Counted from the stretch's first letter, positions 24,489-32,547 are shown. The stretch: DNA of 38,263 nt from Candidatus Desulfatibia vada (GCA_014383215.1 JACNIG010000093.1:1-38263), one strand, 5' to 3'. Translations and numbers: made by a program. The notes: generated by a model not told the origin, from the letters alone.

Positions 24489-24591
24489 GTTGCAATTTGC
24501 AATGGTTTTTGCATCTCGGCAAATATTTAATTTAAATTAAAGGTGTTATGATATATTACAGAAACGGTACAGCCACGTTGCATATCGCAAC
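24489..24591. promoter_or_regulatory. Two GTTGC-N5-GCAA(C/T) palindromes, candidate activator sites
   Basis: GTTGCAATTTGCAAT (24489-24503) and GTTGCATATCGCAAC (24577-24591) share half-sites and spacing, 88 bp apart. They lie about 107-121 and 195-209 bp upstream of the predicted sigma54 start, the classical range for an NtrC-family enhancer. They also lie upstream of the divergent protease gene, so they could affect both. Confidence 0.5.
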
Positions 24592-24646
24592 ATTTTTCGA
24601 TTGTGGCATTGGGGACATCCGGGAACGGTCTTCAGGGAGAATATCG

Positions 24647-24676
24647 TTGCGAAAAACGTCGGATCTGTTTTATAGT
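24647..24676 (+). promoter_or_regulatory. Possible sigma70-type promoter of the receiver-Lon gene
   Basis: TTGCGA (24647-24652), an 18-nt spacer, then TATAGT (24671-24676). This predicts a ~22-nt leader holding AGGAG before the ATG at 24705. It is a moderate match only. Confidence 0.4.
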
Positions 24677-24704
24677 GGGAGCAAAACCCTGATAGGAGCA
24701 GACT

Positions 24705-26702
24705 ATGGGCTTGTTTAAAAAAGGACCGGACAAAGAACTGCTATCTGAAATAGAAGAATTGAAGCAAGCGGTGATAAACGCAAGCATGCCGGAAGCGGTG
24801 GGAAAAATTGCTTTCAAAGAGATCGCAAGACTTGCGAAAACCAGCCCTTCCAGCGGGGAATATACCATCGGTATTAATTATATCGATTATCTGGTTAGTC
24901 TTCCCTGGATAAGAATGACCGAAGATAACCTTGATATCAGGCGGGCCGAGTCAATTTTAGACAAAGAACATTTTGGACTGTCCGACATCAAGGATCGTAT
25001 TCTGGAACATCTGGCGGTTCGCATATTGAAGATGACCCGCCAGTATAACATCCTGGTTGTGGATGACGAAAAAATGACCCGCCGGAACCTGGAGCATGTT
25101 TTTACAAAAGACGGGTATTTGGTCGCAACTGCCGGCAGCGGTATAGAAGCGCTGGACCTTCTTAAAGAGAACGCCTTTGATGTCGTTGTGACGGACCTCA
25201 AAATGGAAAAGGTCGACGGCATGGATGTTCTGGATCACGCCAAAGCCAAGGATCCCGGTACCGAGGTCATTATAATCACCGGATACGCCACGGTACCGAC
25301 GGCGATAGAAGCCATGAAAAAAGGTTCCTATCACTTTCTGGCCAAACCGTTGAAGCTGAATGAAATCCGGGCCACTATCTCCAAGGCGTTGTTCAAGAAA
25401 AAAGATCGCCTGGAACCCAAAGGCCCCGTGCTTTGCTTTGCCGGTCCTCCCGGTACCGGCAAGACTTCTTTAGGGAAATCCATCGCCCGGAGTCTGGAAC
25501 GAAAATTCGTGCGCATGTCTTTGGCCGGTATGAAGGACGAAGCGGAAATCAGGGGACATCGTAAAAGCTACGTGGGTGCTTTGCCCGGTAGAATTATACA
25601 GGAAGTGCGCCGGGCCGAAACAAGAAATCCGGTTATTATGCTGGATGAAATCGATAAAATCGGTCAGGACTTCAAAGGCGATCCGGCCGCGGCGTTGCTG
25701 GAAGTTTTAGATCCCGAGCAGAATACGCATTTTGTTGATCATTATCTTGATGTTCCTTTTGATCTATCCCGGGTGATGTTTATTGCTACGGCCAACACCA
25801 TCGACCCGATTCCCGGACCGCTGCTGGATCGCCTGGAGGTTATCAACCTTTCAGGGTATACCGAAGAAGAAAAAGAGAATATCGCCTTTAACTATTTAAT
25901 CTCCAGGGAAGTAGAAGAAGCCGGCCTTGCGGATGACCCTCCGGTGTTTACTTCCGAAGCAATTCGCAAGATCATCAGAGGATATACGCGGGAAGCAGGA
26001 CTTAGAAATCTGCAACGACAGATCGCTGCGGTCTGCCGCAAAATTGCCAGAAACACCTTGGCCGGTAAAAGCAAAGACACGTCAAACAGCATCACTCCCG
26101 AGGTGGTGGAACAGCTTCTGGGCCCCAGAAAATTTCATTTTGAAGTTACGGAAGGCAAAGACAGGATCGGTGTTGCCACCGGTCTGGCATGGACCGAAGC
26201 CGGCGGACAGATCATATTCATCGAAGCTGCAAAAATGAAAGGGAACAATAATCTGACCCTGACCGGTTCTCTGGGCGATGTGATGAAAGAATCCGCCCAG
26301 GCGGCCATGAGCTACATCCGCAGCCATACCGAATTATTCAACATCTCTGAAGATATCTTTGATCAGCATGATATCCATATTCACGTTCCGGCCGGGGCCA
26401 TTCCCAAAGACGGCCCCTCTGCGGGTGTGACCATCGCTGTTGCGCTGATCTCTCTGCTGACCGATCGCCCGGTCAGAAGGAATGTGGCGCTGACCGGTGA
26501 ATTGACACTGAGCGGTAGAATCCTGCCGGTAGGTGGTGTCAAAGAAAAGGTTTTGGCGGCACATCGCGCCGGGGTAAAGACGGTAATTTTTCCGGCCAAA
26601 AATGAAGCGGATATCCAGGATATACACCCCGACATCAAAAAAGATCTTAAAATTTATGCCATCGATGAATTACCGGAAATTGTTAATCTGGTTTTAAAGT
26701 AA
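24705..26702 (+). CDS. Lon-type ATP-dependent protease with an inserted response-regulator receiver domain
   Basis: 665 residues. There is no N-terminal LAN substrate-binding domain; residues 1-107 match only the helical segment before the Lon ATPase ([33 protein letters not shown]). A full CheY-like receiver follows (~114-230): acidic pair Asp120/Asp121, phospho-acceptor Asp164 in [12 protein letters not shown], Thr192, Lys214. Then the Lon AAA+ module: Walker A GPPGTGKT (247-254), Walker B IMLDEIDK (311-318). The protease domain has catalytic Ser572 in KDGPSAGVT and Lys615 in [11 protein letters not shown], 43 apart as in E. coli Lon. All catalytic residues are kept, so it should be an active protease whose ATPase may be gated by phosphorylation. 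AGGAG precedes the start. No dedicated kinase is adjacent. Confidence 0.92.
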   Translation: MGLFKKGPDKELLSEIEELKQAVINASMPEAVGKIAFKEIARLAKTSPSSGEYTIGINYIDYLVSLPWIRMTEDNLDIRRAESILDKEHFGLSDIKDRILEHLAVRILKMTRQYNILVVDDEKMTRRNLEHVFTKDGYLVATAGSGIEALDLLKENAFDVVVTDLKMEKVDGMDVLDHAKAKDPGTEVIIITGYATVPTAIEAMKKGSYHFLAKPLKLNEIRATISKALFKKKDRLEPKGPVLCFAGPPGTGKTSLGKSIARSLERKFVRMSLAGMKDEAEIRGHRKSYVGALPGRIIQEVRRAETRNPVIMLDEIDKIGQDFKGDPAAALLEVLDPEQNTHFVDHYLDVPFDLSRVMFIATANTIDPIPGPLLDRLEVINLSGYTEEEKENIAFNYLISREVEEAGLADDPPVFTSEAIRKIIRGYTREAGLRNLQRQIAAVCRKIARNTLAGKSKDTSNSITPEVVEQLLGPRKFHFEVTEGKDRIGVATGLAWTEAGGQIIFIEAAKMKGNNNLTLTGSLGDVMKESAQAAMSYIRSHTELFNISEDIFDQHDIHIHVPAGAIPKDGPSAGVTIAVALISLLTDRPVRRNVALTGELTLSGRILPVGGVKEKVLAAHRAGVKTVIFPAKNEADIQDIHPDIKKDLKIYAIDELPEIVNLVLK

Positions 26703-26911
26703 ACAGCAAAACTTTTTTTATTGCCACGAAGACACCAAGATACTAAGAAAGAGTAAAAGGCACGACAAAGACAAAGGCAGTGGCGGCGGGGGCTGTGGAT
26801 TTTTTTCGGACAGATCTCACCCGCGACCCGGCAAGCTTTCACCGCGACAGACGTCAATGAGAATCGGTCCGGGTATCGGGCTTGCATTCGTTTCGGAAGA
26901 GGGAGAACAGA

Positions 26912-27076
26912 ATGGCTATAAAGGAAAAACGTCTGTGCAAGTGGAAGGAAGATGATATATCCGAAAAATTTGATAAATTTATAACCATCGTCAGTGATCC
27001 GAAATTCGTATGTAAAAAATGCGGCAGGGTGGCGAATAAGAAAAAGTGGTTGCACAAACCCGTGTCATTAAGATAG
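26912..27076 (+). CDS. Small zinc-ribbon-like protein
   Basis: 54 residues from the ATG at 26912, with GAGGGAG ~8 bases upstream, preferred over a TTG ten codons earlier. Ligand candidates are Cys in KRLCKWKEDD, the pair in VCKKCGRVANKKKWLHKP and the His that follows: C...CxxC...H spacing typical of a single zinc site. The rest is basic. It lies between the Lon-type gene and the lysine-rich gene on the same strand. Its role is unknown; a nucleic-acid or protein-binding knuckle is possible. The 209 nt before it include a CCACGAAGACACCAAGA stretch of a common intergenic repeat type, with nothing else recognised. Confidence 0.6.
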   Translation: MAIKEKRLCKWKEDDISEKFDKFITIVSDPKFVCKKCGRVANKKKWLHKPVSLR

Positions 27077-27222
27077 AATTGTTTTTGCTATATTAAGTAA
27101 ATATGGTTTTTGTTTTCTAAAAGGCATGCTTTATTAATCTCAATAGAGCAACGAATCCCTACATTTTCTAACCCCACAGCAAACTATGAGGAATTGAAAG
27201 TTCAAACAGAAAGGAGAGACCC

Positions 27223-27474
27223 ATGGCAAAAGAAAAGAAGGTTGAGGAAGCTAAGCTCGAAGAGGAAGCCAAAGAAGAAAAAAATGGCAAAGAGGTAACA
27301 GTAGAGAAAAAGAAAGAAAAAAAGGCAAAGGCGGAGAAAAAGAAAAAAAAGAAAGACAAGGAAAAGATAAAAGCCAAGAAAAAGGATAAAAAGGAGAAAA
27401 AGAAAAAGAAAGAAAAAAAGGCAAAGGCGGAGAAAAAGAAAAAAGAGAAAAAGAAAGACAAAAAAAAGAAATAA
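27223..27474 (+). CDS. Lysine-rich low-complexity protein
   Basis: 83 residues, more than half Lys, the rest mainly Glu, Ala and Asp (MAKEKKVEEAKLEEEAKEEK at the start). AAAGGAGAG lies upstream of the ATG. The second half contains the unit KKKEKKAKAEKKKK twice, from a 42-nt direct repeat (27307-27348 and 27403-27444, offset 96 nt), so the gene has grown by slippage or duplication. It is probably disordered. Its opening MAKEKK and composition match the N-terminal tail of the PPK2 at 28814. Lysine-rich tails are known polyphosphate-binding surfaces, so a polyphosphate-binding or charge-balancing role is a reasonable but untested inference. Confidence 0.55.
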   Translation: MAKEKKVEEAKLEEEAKEEKNGKEVTVEKKKEKKAKAEKKKKKKDKEKIKAKKKDKKEKKKKKEKKAKAEKKKKEKKKDKKKK

Positions 27475-27476
27475 AA

Positions 27477-27494
27477 CAGCCTTTAAAAAGGCTG
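27477..27494. other. Short hairpin after the lysine-rich gene
   Basis: CAGCCTTT / AAAGGCTG, an 8-bp perfect stem separated by two bases, directly after the stop codon. There is no U-run on the plus strand; on the minus strand it is followed by TTTTATTT. No convincing gene is seen in 27495-27676. Confidence 0.35.
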
Positions 27495-27676
27495 CCTGTC
27501 AAAGCTGATGGCGATCTCTAAGACGACCCATGCCTGGAGCACTCCCGTTGGAAAATGTATCGGCCTATTTCATCTGACCTGCTAATACCGGAATTCATCA
27601 TTGAGAAAGGCGATCAGCGGCTGACAGATACGATTAATATTCGAAAAGATATTGAACTATAAGTCTGGGATCAGCC

Positions 27677-28762
27677 ATGAAAAACAAGAAGGAAGACAAG
27701 CAAAAGATACGGGGAAAAAGAGTCGGCGATTTGAAAGCACCTGGGAAAGGTATGGTGAAGAAATCCGAATCGAAATCCAGTTCGGCCGGCCATGACAAAC
27801 AGAATAGAAAAGAAAAGAGATCGGTAAAGCGGATAAATGGTCCCACGGCGCAACATAAAGGCGCTGAGAACAAAGTCGATTCGAAATTCAAATACGCCGA
27901 TTCTAAAAAGCAGGTTCTAAAGATCCCGAAGCTTTCCAAAAAGAAAGAAAAAGAAGGAATCATCAAGGGAGCATTGGAAAAACATTACTGTGCAGAAGAG
28001 TTGCAACCTTACCAGGCGGAATTGATCAAGATGCAGCGCCATCTGGAAAATACAGGAAAAAAAATGGTCGTTCTTTTCGACGGCCGAGATGCCTCCGGCA
28101 AAGGCGGAACGATTCGCCGGATAGTACGCTATATGAATGAGAAAAGGTATCGGGTGGTTGCCCTGGGCAAACCAAATGAGCAACAAAAAACCGAGCTCCA
28201 TATCAAACGCTATATCGAGCACTTCCCCCATGCCGGAGAGATCGTTTTGTTTGACAGGAGCTGGTACAACAGAGCCTTGGTTGAGTCGGTGATGGGATTT
28301 TGTACCAAGGCTCAATATAAGCGATTTATGAAGAAGGTCATTATTTACGAACAAAATTTCCTCGAAGATGCCGGCAAAACCATACTGATTAAGCTCTATT
28401 TTTCGGTGACCAAGGACGAACAGAATAGGCGATTTAAAAGGAGAAAGAACGATCCTCTACGGCAATGGAAACTTTCCGAAGTGGACCTGCAGGCCCAGGA
28501 ATTATGGAATGAATTTACCATAAAAAAATTTATGTTATTGAAAAAAACCCATACAAAAAAATCGCCATGGTGGGTGATTCGATCGGACAATAAGCATCTG
28601 GCCCGACGGGAAACCATGAAGTTGATTCTTAATTCTGGACGATATAAAGGAAGAAGCCGTAAACTCAATTTCATACCGGATTCGGCTATCGTTATACCGG
28701 GCGACAAAGAATTAAAAGAAATGAAAAAGCAGCGCAAAAAACATGGTAGATTCCTGGCATGA
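27677..28762 (+). CDS. ppk2: Polyphosphate kinase 2 family enzyme with long basic N-terminal tail
   Basis: 361 residues. About the first 95 are a basic, disordered, lysine-rich tail (LSKKKEKEGI at its end). The PPK2 core follows: Walker A in FDGRDASGKGGTIRRIV, Walker B-like region VLFDRSWYNRALVESVMGFC, and the lid FKRRKNDPLRQWKLSEVD. PPK2 enzymes transfer phosphate between polyphosphate and nucleoside mono- or diphosphates; which class this is cannot be decided here. The tail is unusual, as most PPK2 proteins begin close to the core. It is paralogous to the next gene, 51 nt downstream. No strong ribosome site is visible (GGGAT before the ATG). Confidence 0.9.
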   Translation: MKNKKEDKQKIRGKRVGDLKAPGKGMVKKSESKSSSAGHDKQNRKEKRSVKRINGPTAQHKGAENKVDSKFKYADSKKQVLKIPKLSKKKEKEGIIKGALEKHYCAEELQPYQAELIKMQRHLENTGKKMVVLFDGRDASGKGGTIRRIVRYMNEKRYRVVALGKPNEQQKTELHIKRYIEHFPHAGEIVLFDRSWYNRALVESVMGFCTKAQYKRFMKKVIIYEQNFLEDAGKTILIKLYFSVTKDEQNRRFKRRKNDPLRQWKLSEVDLQAQELWNEFTIKKFMLLKKTHTKKSPWWVIRSDNKHLARRETMKLILNSGRYKGRSRKLNFIPDSAIVIPGDKELKEMKKQRKKHGRFLA

Positions 28763-28768
28763 TTATCG

Positions 28769-28794
28769 ATCATTTTAAAGCTTAAATGATTTTT
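28769..28794 (+). terminator. Weak AT-rich hairpin with T4
   Basis: ATCATTT / AAATGAT stem followed by TTTT, between the two PPK2 genes. It is possibly an attenuator; being short and AT-rich, it is weak. Confidence 0.3.
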
Positions 28795-28813
28795 GTATAA
28801 ATAAGGGGGCCAG

Positions 28814-29740
28814 ATGGCAAAAGAAAAAAAGAAAAAGAAATCAAAGGAGAAAGGCAAGAAAAAAGAAAAAAAGCTAAAGAAGAGCTTGACCGAACACACC
28901 AGTTTTAAAAATTTAAATAAGAAAAAAACAAAAACCCGCCAGGCCGTTTGGGTAAAAAAATTCACCCTTGAATATGAAGAAGAGCTGAACAGGCTTCAGA
29001 TCGAACTTTTAAAATGGCAAAAACATGTCATTGCCAACGAGGACCGCATTTTGTTGTTATTTGAAGGGCGGGATGCCGCTGGAAAAGGCGGCACGATCAA
29101 AAGGATTCTCGAACATTTGAACCCACGGGGTGCCCGGGTTGTTGCTCTTTTAAAGCCCAGCGACAGGGAACGAACCCAGTGGTATTTTCAAAGGTATATC
29201 CATCAACTCCCCTCCGGCGGAGAAATTGTACTGTTCGACCGCAGCTGGTACAATCGCGCCATGGTAGAGCCAACAATGGGTTTCTGTACCGATGAAGAAA
29301 ATAAGCGCTTTTTAAAAGACACCCCAATGCTTGAGTCCATGCTGGTTAAGAACGGAATTATTCTGTTCAAGTTCTTTTTCTCTGTTTCTAAAGAGGAGCA
29401 GTTGCGCCGGTTTAATGCGAGAGAGACGGACCCATTGAAGCAGTATAAAATATCGCCGGTTGACAGAGAGGCTCAGGAAAAATGGGATGATTACACTGTA
29501 AGAAAGTTCCAGATGCTCAATGAAACCAACCGAACGATTTCTCCCTGGACGATTATCCGTTCCGATAACAAGAAAAAGGCAAGGCTCAACTGTCTCAGGC
29601 ATATTCTGTCCAATGTCGAGTATAAAGGTAAGATCTCCCAAGAAGAACTCCAACCCGATCCTGAGATCGTGGTATCGGGCATTGATGAAATCAGGTTCAT
29701 GGAAGATCATCTCATGACGGGCGTTGAACTGCCCGGATAA
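28814..29740 (+). CDS. ppk2: Polyphosphate kinase 2 family enzyme, lysine-rich N-terminus
   Basis: 308 residues. Residues 1-~42 are a lysine-rich tail (MAKEKKKKKSKEKGKKKEKK). The PPK2 core carries Walker A in FEGRDAAGKGGTIKRIL, EIVLFDRSWYNRAMVEPTMG, and lid FNARETDPLKQYKISPVDRE. It has the usual PPK2 core length. AAGGGGG precedes the ATG. With the upstream PPK2 it forms a tandem pair that shares core motifs but differs in tail length and in lid residues, so the pair may differ in nucleotide preference or in the direction of phosphate transfer. That assignment needs biochemistry. Confidence 0.92.
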   Translation: MAKEKKKKKSKEKGKKKEKKLKKSLTEHTSFKNLNKKKTKTRQAVWVKKFTLEYEEELNRLQIELLKWQKHVIANEDRILLLFEGRDAAGKGGTIKRILEHLNPRGARVVALLKPSDRERTQWYFQRYIHQLPSGGEIVLFDRSWYNRAMVEPTMGFCTDEENKRFLKDTPMLESMLVKNGIILFKFFFSVSKEEQLRRFNARETDPLKQYKISPVDREAQEKWDDYTVRKFQMLNETNRTISPWTIIRSDNKKKARLNCLRHILSNVEYKGKISQEELQPDPEIVVSGIDEIRFMEDHLMTGVELPG

Positions 29741-29747
29741 CTGGTGA

Positions 29748-29776
29748 TTGACCGAAAACTCTGTATTTTCGGTCAA
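29748..29776. other. Strong hairpin after the second PPK2 gene
   Basis: TTGACCGAAAA (29748-29758) / TTTTCGGTCAA (29766-29776), an 11-bp perfect stem with a 7-nt loop, just after the stop codon. The following bases are A-rich rather than T-rich, so it may be a 3'-end stabiliser or a non-canonical terminator. Confidence 0.5.
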
Positions 29777-29891
29777 AAATACAAAATTCGGATTTTGCGT
29801 GAACATGGCTTTTCGCTCAAGCAATAACGATGATGTCTGGTGCGGCTCGGTTCAACCAAGCAAAATGATCTTAATTCAAAAGGAGAGATAG

Positions 29892-30185
29892 ATGCCTGTT
29901 CAAATTATGATCAAGCGTAAATGGCAAGTCAATAAGCCGGAAGACCTCCTGCCGCTTCTCGCGGAATTACGCTCCCGGGCAAAAGAGCAAGCCGGATATA
30001 TTTCCAGTGAAACATTAAGAAACCTTGATGACCCCGATGAGTTTTTGGTCATAAGCAGGTGGGAGACGGCCGACGACTGGAAGAAATGGTTTCACAGCAA
30101 GGAGAAAAGAGATATTCAAGGCAAGGTGGATTCTCTTATCGGAGAAAAAACTTTTTACGATATCTTTGAGACCGTAAGTCACTGA
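29892..30185 (+). CDS. ABM-fold (antibiotic biosynthesis monooxygenase-like) small protein
   Basis: 97 residues with the ferredoxin-like ABM pattern: MPVQIMIKRKWQV, LRSRAKEQAGYISSETLRNL, DPDEFLVISRWETADDWKKW. Typical members are small dimeric monooxygenases or haem-degrading/stress proteins. The Trp-containing ISRWETADDWKKW helix is the best family marker. AAAAGGAGAG lies before the ATG. It stands as the last plus-strand gene of the block, convergent with the phosphoesterase gene. Substrate unknown. Confidence 0.75.
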   Translation: MPVQIMIKRKWQVNKPEDLLPLLAELRSRAKEQAGYISSETLRNLDDPDEFLVISRWETADDWKKWFHSKEKRDIQGKVDSLIGEKTFYDIFETVSH

Positions 30186-30253
30186 TCCGAAATTTATGAG
30201 AAGCTCGGGCCAACGGACGGCACCCTACACCGTTTCCACGTTAATCGTTCCTG

Positions 30254-30976
30254 TTAATTTAATTTCTTTCCTGTACGGTACATTTTTGCATAAACATCCG
30301 GCAGACGGCTCTTTTTCAACCCCGTGATCACCTCTTCCACCGGATAGGGGATGCGCAAATGTTCTACGGCTATTTTGCCTGAAAAAATCTTAAGAATGGC
30401 AAAAGACGCCCGCGGATCTCCGTCAAACATGCGTCCCGCACTGCCCGGATTGATAAAATGAACCCCATCGATAATTTTATAATAGGGTGTATGAGAATGG
30501 CCCATGATATGAACTTGGTAGCGAGAACTCTTTGCCAGTTCACGAAAGCGGGTTTCAGGGGTGCTTGGAAACAGGATTTCATCCTTATCATCGAGGGTTC
30601 CATGGAATAGGCCGACATGGATATTGTCTATGGTAAAATCGGCTTGTCTGGGTAATGATTTCAAGTACTTAACATTTTCCGGAAGTAAGTTTTCAGATGT
30701 CCAGAAGTACATGACCCGCTTTTCTTCTTTTTTGGGCCTTTTTAATTTCTTACCTTTTAAGATTCTCAATATGCGCCTGTCCGTATTCCCCAATATGCAG
30801 ACAGATTTTTTCCTTTTCCGGAACCACTGGATCGTTTCGTTGGGAAATGTACTGTAAACAGTAAAGTCACCCGTGTTAATAATCCGATCGAACCGGTATG
30901 CCCGGACATAGCTTTGTATCGCTTTTAATGCCGGATAATTGGCGTGAATATCACCCAGTACAAGTATTTTTTTCAT
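30254..30976 (-). CDS. YfcE/MJ0936-type metallophosphoesterase
   Basis: 240 residues with the full calcineurin-like metal site in order: GDIHANYPA (D-x-H), NTGDFTVYS (GD), ILGNTDRRI (GN-x-D), GLFHGTLDD (H), IMGHSHTPYY (GH-x-H). MJ0936/YfcE relatives hydrolyse phosphodiesters or phosphomonoesters with two divalent metals. It is a soluble enzyme. It lies last in a minus-strand run with CYTH, CHAD and SixA genes, which all handle phosphate esters or polyphosphate, so a role there is plausible though not shown. Confidence 0.85.
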   Translation of the reverse strand: MKKILVLGDIHANYPALKAIQSYVRAYRFDRIINTGDFTVYSTFPNETIQWFRKRKKSVCILGNTDRRILRILKGKKLKRPKKEEKRVMYFWTSENLLPENVKYLKSLPRQADFTIDNIHVGLFHGTLDDKDEILFPSTPETRFRELAKSSRYQVHIMGHSHTPYYKIIDGVHFINPGSAGRMFDGDPRASFAILKIFSGKIAVEHLRIPYPVEEVITGLKKSRLPDVYAKMYRTGKKLN

Positions 30977-31054
30977 TAGGCAGAGCGGTCGTAACTGCGG
31001 CTGTGTCAGCGAGAGGCCTTATTTATGGATTAACGGAAGCGGGCTTGCCGACAT

Positions 31055-31630
31055 TCAGGAAGTAATATCCCTTATCATTTTGGAAAATGATTGAATTTTC
31101 TTGGTTAATTCTTTGTATTTCTTTTTTTTCGGTTTTTTCCCGATTTTTTTCAATGTTAAAGTAAGGGCATCGGTTTTCTTAATGATATTTTTCTTGACCT
31201 TTTTGGGAAGGTCCTCTTGACTTTTACCCAGTGTTTTAAGGCGGGCTTTCAGCTTGGTCGATCGTTTCTTAAAATCAATATATAATTCCAGATATTTCTT
31301 TTCCCACAAAGGCTTTAAATCTTCATTTACCCGGCTTAAACTCTTATTAAGCCATTTAATCTTTTTCTGCAAATCCCGGTTGATCTCCTCGATTTTTCTT
31401 TCTTTGGCAGATATGGTCTCACCGGGCAATTTTTTCTGTTTTTCCCTATAATATTCAGTCACAGAGATCTTGATCAGCTTGGCATAATGTGCGCCGATCG
31501 ATTTGATCTCGGCCAGTTTTTCCAACGGCATTTCATAAAGCTGCTTTATGGTTGTAATGCCAAAATCGTTTAGCAATTGCATGCGAGTGACTCCGACATG
31601 CTTCAACTGGGTTAGATCATTCTGTTTCAT
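31055..31630 (-). CDS. HhH-domain coiled-coil protein
   Basis: 191 residues. Residues ~1-60 form a helix-hairpin-helix-like module (LKHVGVTRMQLLNDFGITTI, then EKLAEIKSIGAHYAKLI). From ~65 to the end the protein is a Lys/Glu-rich coiled coil (ERKIEEINRDLQKKIKWLNK). HhH modules generally bind DNA or other proteins. AAAGGGG precedes the ATG at 31630. It follows the CYTH gene by 99 nt, a gap with a 7-bp hairpin (GCCCTCT/AGAGGGC, 31651-31668). The basic tail is again notable beside polyphosphate enzymes. The function is not known. Confidence 0.65.
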   Translation of the reverse strand: MKQNDLTQLKHVGVTRMQLLNDFGITTIKQLYEMPLEKLAEIKSIGAHYAKLIKISVTEYYREKQKKLPGETISAKERKIEEINRDLQKKIKWLNKSLSRVNEDLKPLWEKKYLELYIDFKKRSTKLKARLKTLGKSQEDLPKKVKKNIIKKTDALTLTLKKIGKKPKKKKYKELTKKIQSFSKMIRDITS

Positions 31631-31729
31631 AATAATCCCCTTTCAGCGTCGCCCTCTCTGTAGAGGGCAATGGTGTTATCTAATTGAACCGTATCAATTT
31701 ATCATTTCTTTCTTTTCGGCTTTCTCATC

Positions 31730-32191
31730 TTACCACCTGCAGTAAGGATGGTGAATCAGATTTGCATTGAAGTACCTCGGGTCTCCAGTCACTTCCTCAC
31801 CGATCCATTCAGGTTTTTCGAATTTTTGGTCTTCACTTTCAAGCTCCACCTCGGCCACGATCAATCCTTGGTTTTCACCGCAAAACTCGTCGACCTCCCA
31901 GACGAATCCTTTGTAGGCGATTTTGCACCTCATCTTTTCGATGAGAGGTTTTTCGCACAGGTCATCCAGCATGGCTTCAGCTTCTACCCCGGGGATTTCA
32001 TATTCGTACTCAGCCCGGACAGCTCCCCGAGAGATACCCTTGACGGTTAAATATCCTTTGTCACCAATAATGCGCACACGCACAGTTCTTTCTTTAATGC
32101 TGTTTAAATAACCCTGGCGATACATCACTCCTTGCTCTTTACGCCAGGCACTGTTGTTTACCAGGAATTTTCTTTCAATTTCCAGGGCCAT
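31730..32191 (-). CDS. CYTH-domain (triphosphate tunnel) protein
   Basis: 153 residues from the ATG at 32191, preferred to the GTG two codons earlier because GAGGT lies at a better distance. The signature ExExK is present in EIERKFLV, followed by the tunnel strands: RQGYLNSIKERTVRVRIIGD, KGYLTVKGISRGAVRAEYEY, CKIAYKGFVWEVDEF, LIVAEVELESEDQ, the last two with the usual acidic and basic ligands. Family members are inorganic triphosphatases, thiamine triphosphatases or adenylate cyclases. Stand-alone bacterial forms of this length are usually triphosphatases. It is on the same strand as, and downstream of, the ParA and CHAD genes, from which a palindromic element now separates it. Confidence 0.88.
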   Translation of the reverse strand: MALEIERKFLVNNSAWRKEQGVMYRQGYLNSIKERTVRVRIIGDKGYLTVKGISRGAVRAEYEYEIPGVEAEAMLDDLCEKPLIEKMRCKIAYKGFVWEVDEFCGENQGLIVAEVELESEDQKFEKPEWIGEEVTGDPRYFNANLIHHPYCRW

Positions 32192-32225
32192 TGCCACCTC
32201 ATAAAATTTAGCAATATTGCTTTTA

Positions 32226-32529
32226 ACTCAAGTTTCGCACACCAGACTTTAACGATGCGCTTTACTCGTAAAGGTTGGATGGTGTTTTTTAAAAGGTAAA
32301 ATATCTCGACAACTGCGCAAAAAGTTATGTTCTCACAATCCAACCAGGCCAGGCGCAACGGCAGCGTTTGTCGAAGTTTTGTATTCTATTCAGTATGATA
32401 AAATGATATTTGATGTCCAGGCGCCGTCAACAAAGCGAAAACGCTCTGTTTATATTTTGCCTTTTAAAAAATATCATCCAACCCTTGGGCGCTAAGGATT
32501 TTGATTTAAATCAGGGTGCGAAACTTGAA
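32226..32529. mobile_element. Palindromic MITE-like element, ~300 bp
   Basis: Perfect 13-bp inverted ends TCAAGTTTCGCAC (32228-32240) and GTGCGAAACTTGA (32516-32528). Further in, GGTTGGATGGTGTTTTTTAA (from ~32273) and the reverse complement of 32447-32478 match over about 32 bp with three differences. The stretches between these two paired regions are exactly 32 nt on both arms. TTTTA flanks both sides (32221-32225 and 32530-32534), a possible 5-bp target duplication. There is no coding capacity. It fills the gap between the ParA and CYTH genes. Confidence 0.75.
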
Positions 32530-32547
32530 TTTTAGATTATTCGAACC

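Noticed and set aside
24470-24490. TTGGCAAAGATACTCG as a plus-strand sigma54 promoter for the Lon-type gene
   Set aside because: No GC at the required 12-nt offset from GG; a sigma70-like pair nearer the gene fits better.
27223-27474. Reading the AAG/AAA-rich tract as a simple-sequence repeat only
   Set aside because: A good ribosome site, an in-frame start and stop and similarity to the PPK2 tail favour a real gene, though confidence stays moderate.
27538-27661. Short frame MYRPISSDLLIPEF... before the first PPK2 gene
   Set aside because: Only 33 codons, no ribosome site and no recognisable pattern; it may be a fragment, but it is not supportable.
28396-28965. 189-residue frame rich in Phe and Ser on the minus strand
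   Set aside because: It mirrors the lysine-rich AAA/AAG codons of the PPK2 tail and core; the hydrophobicity is an artefact of composition.
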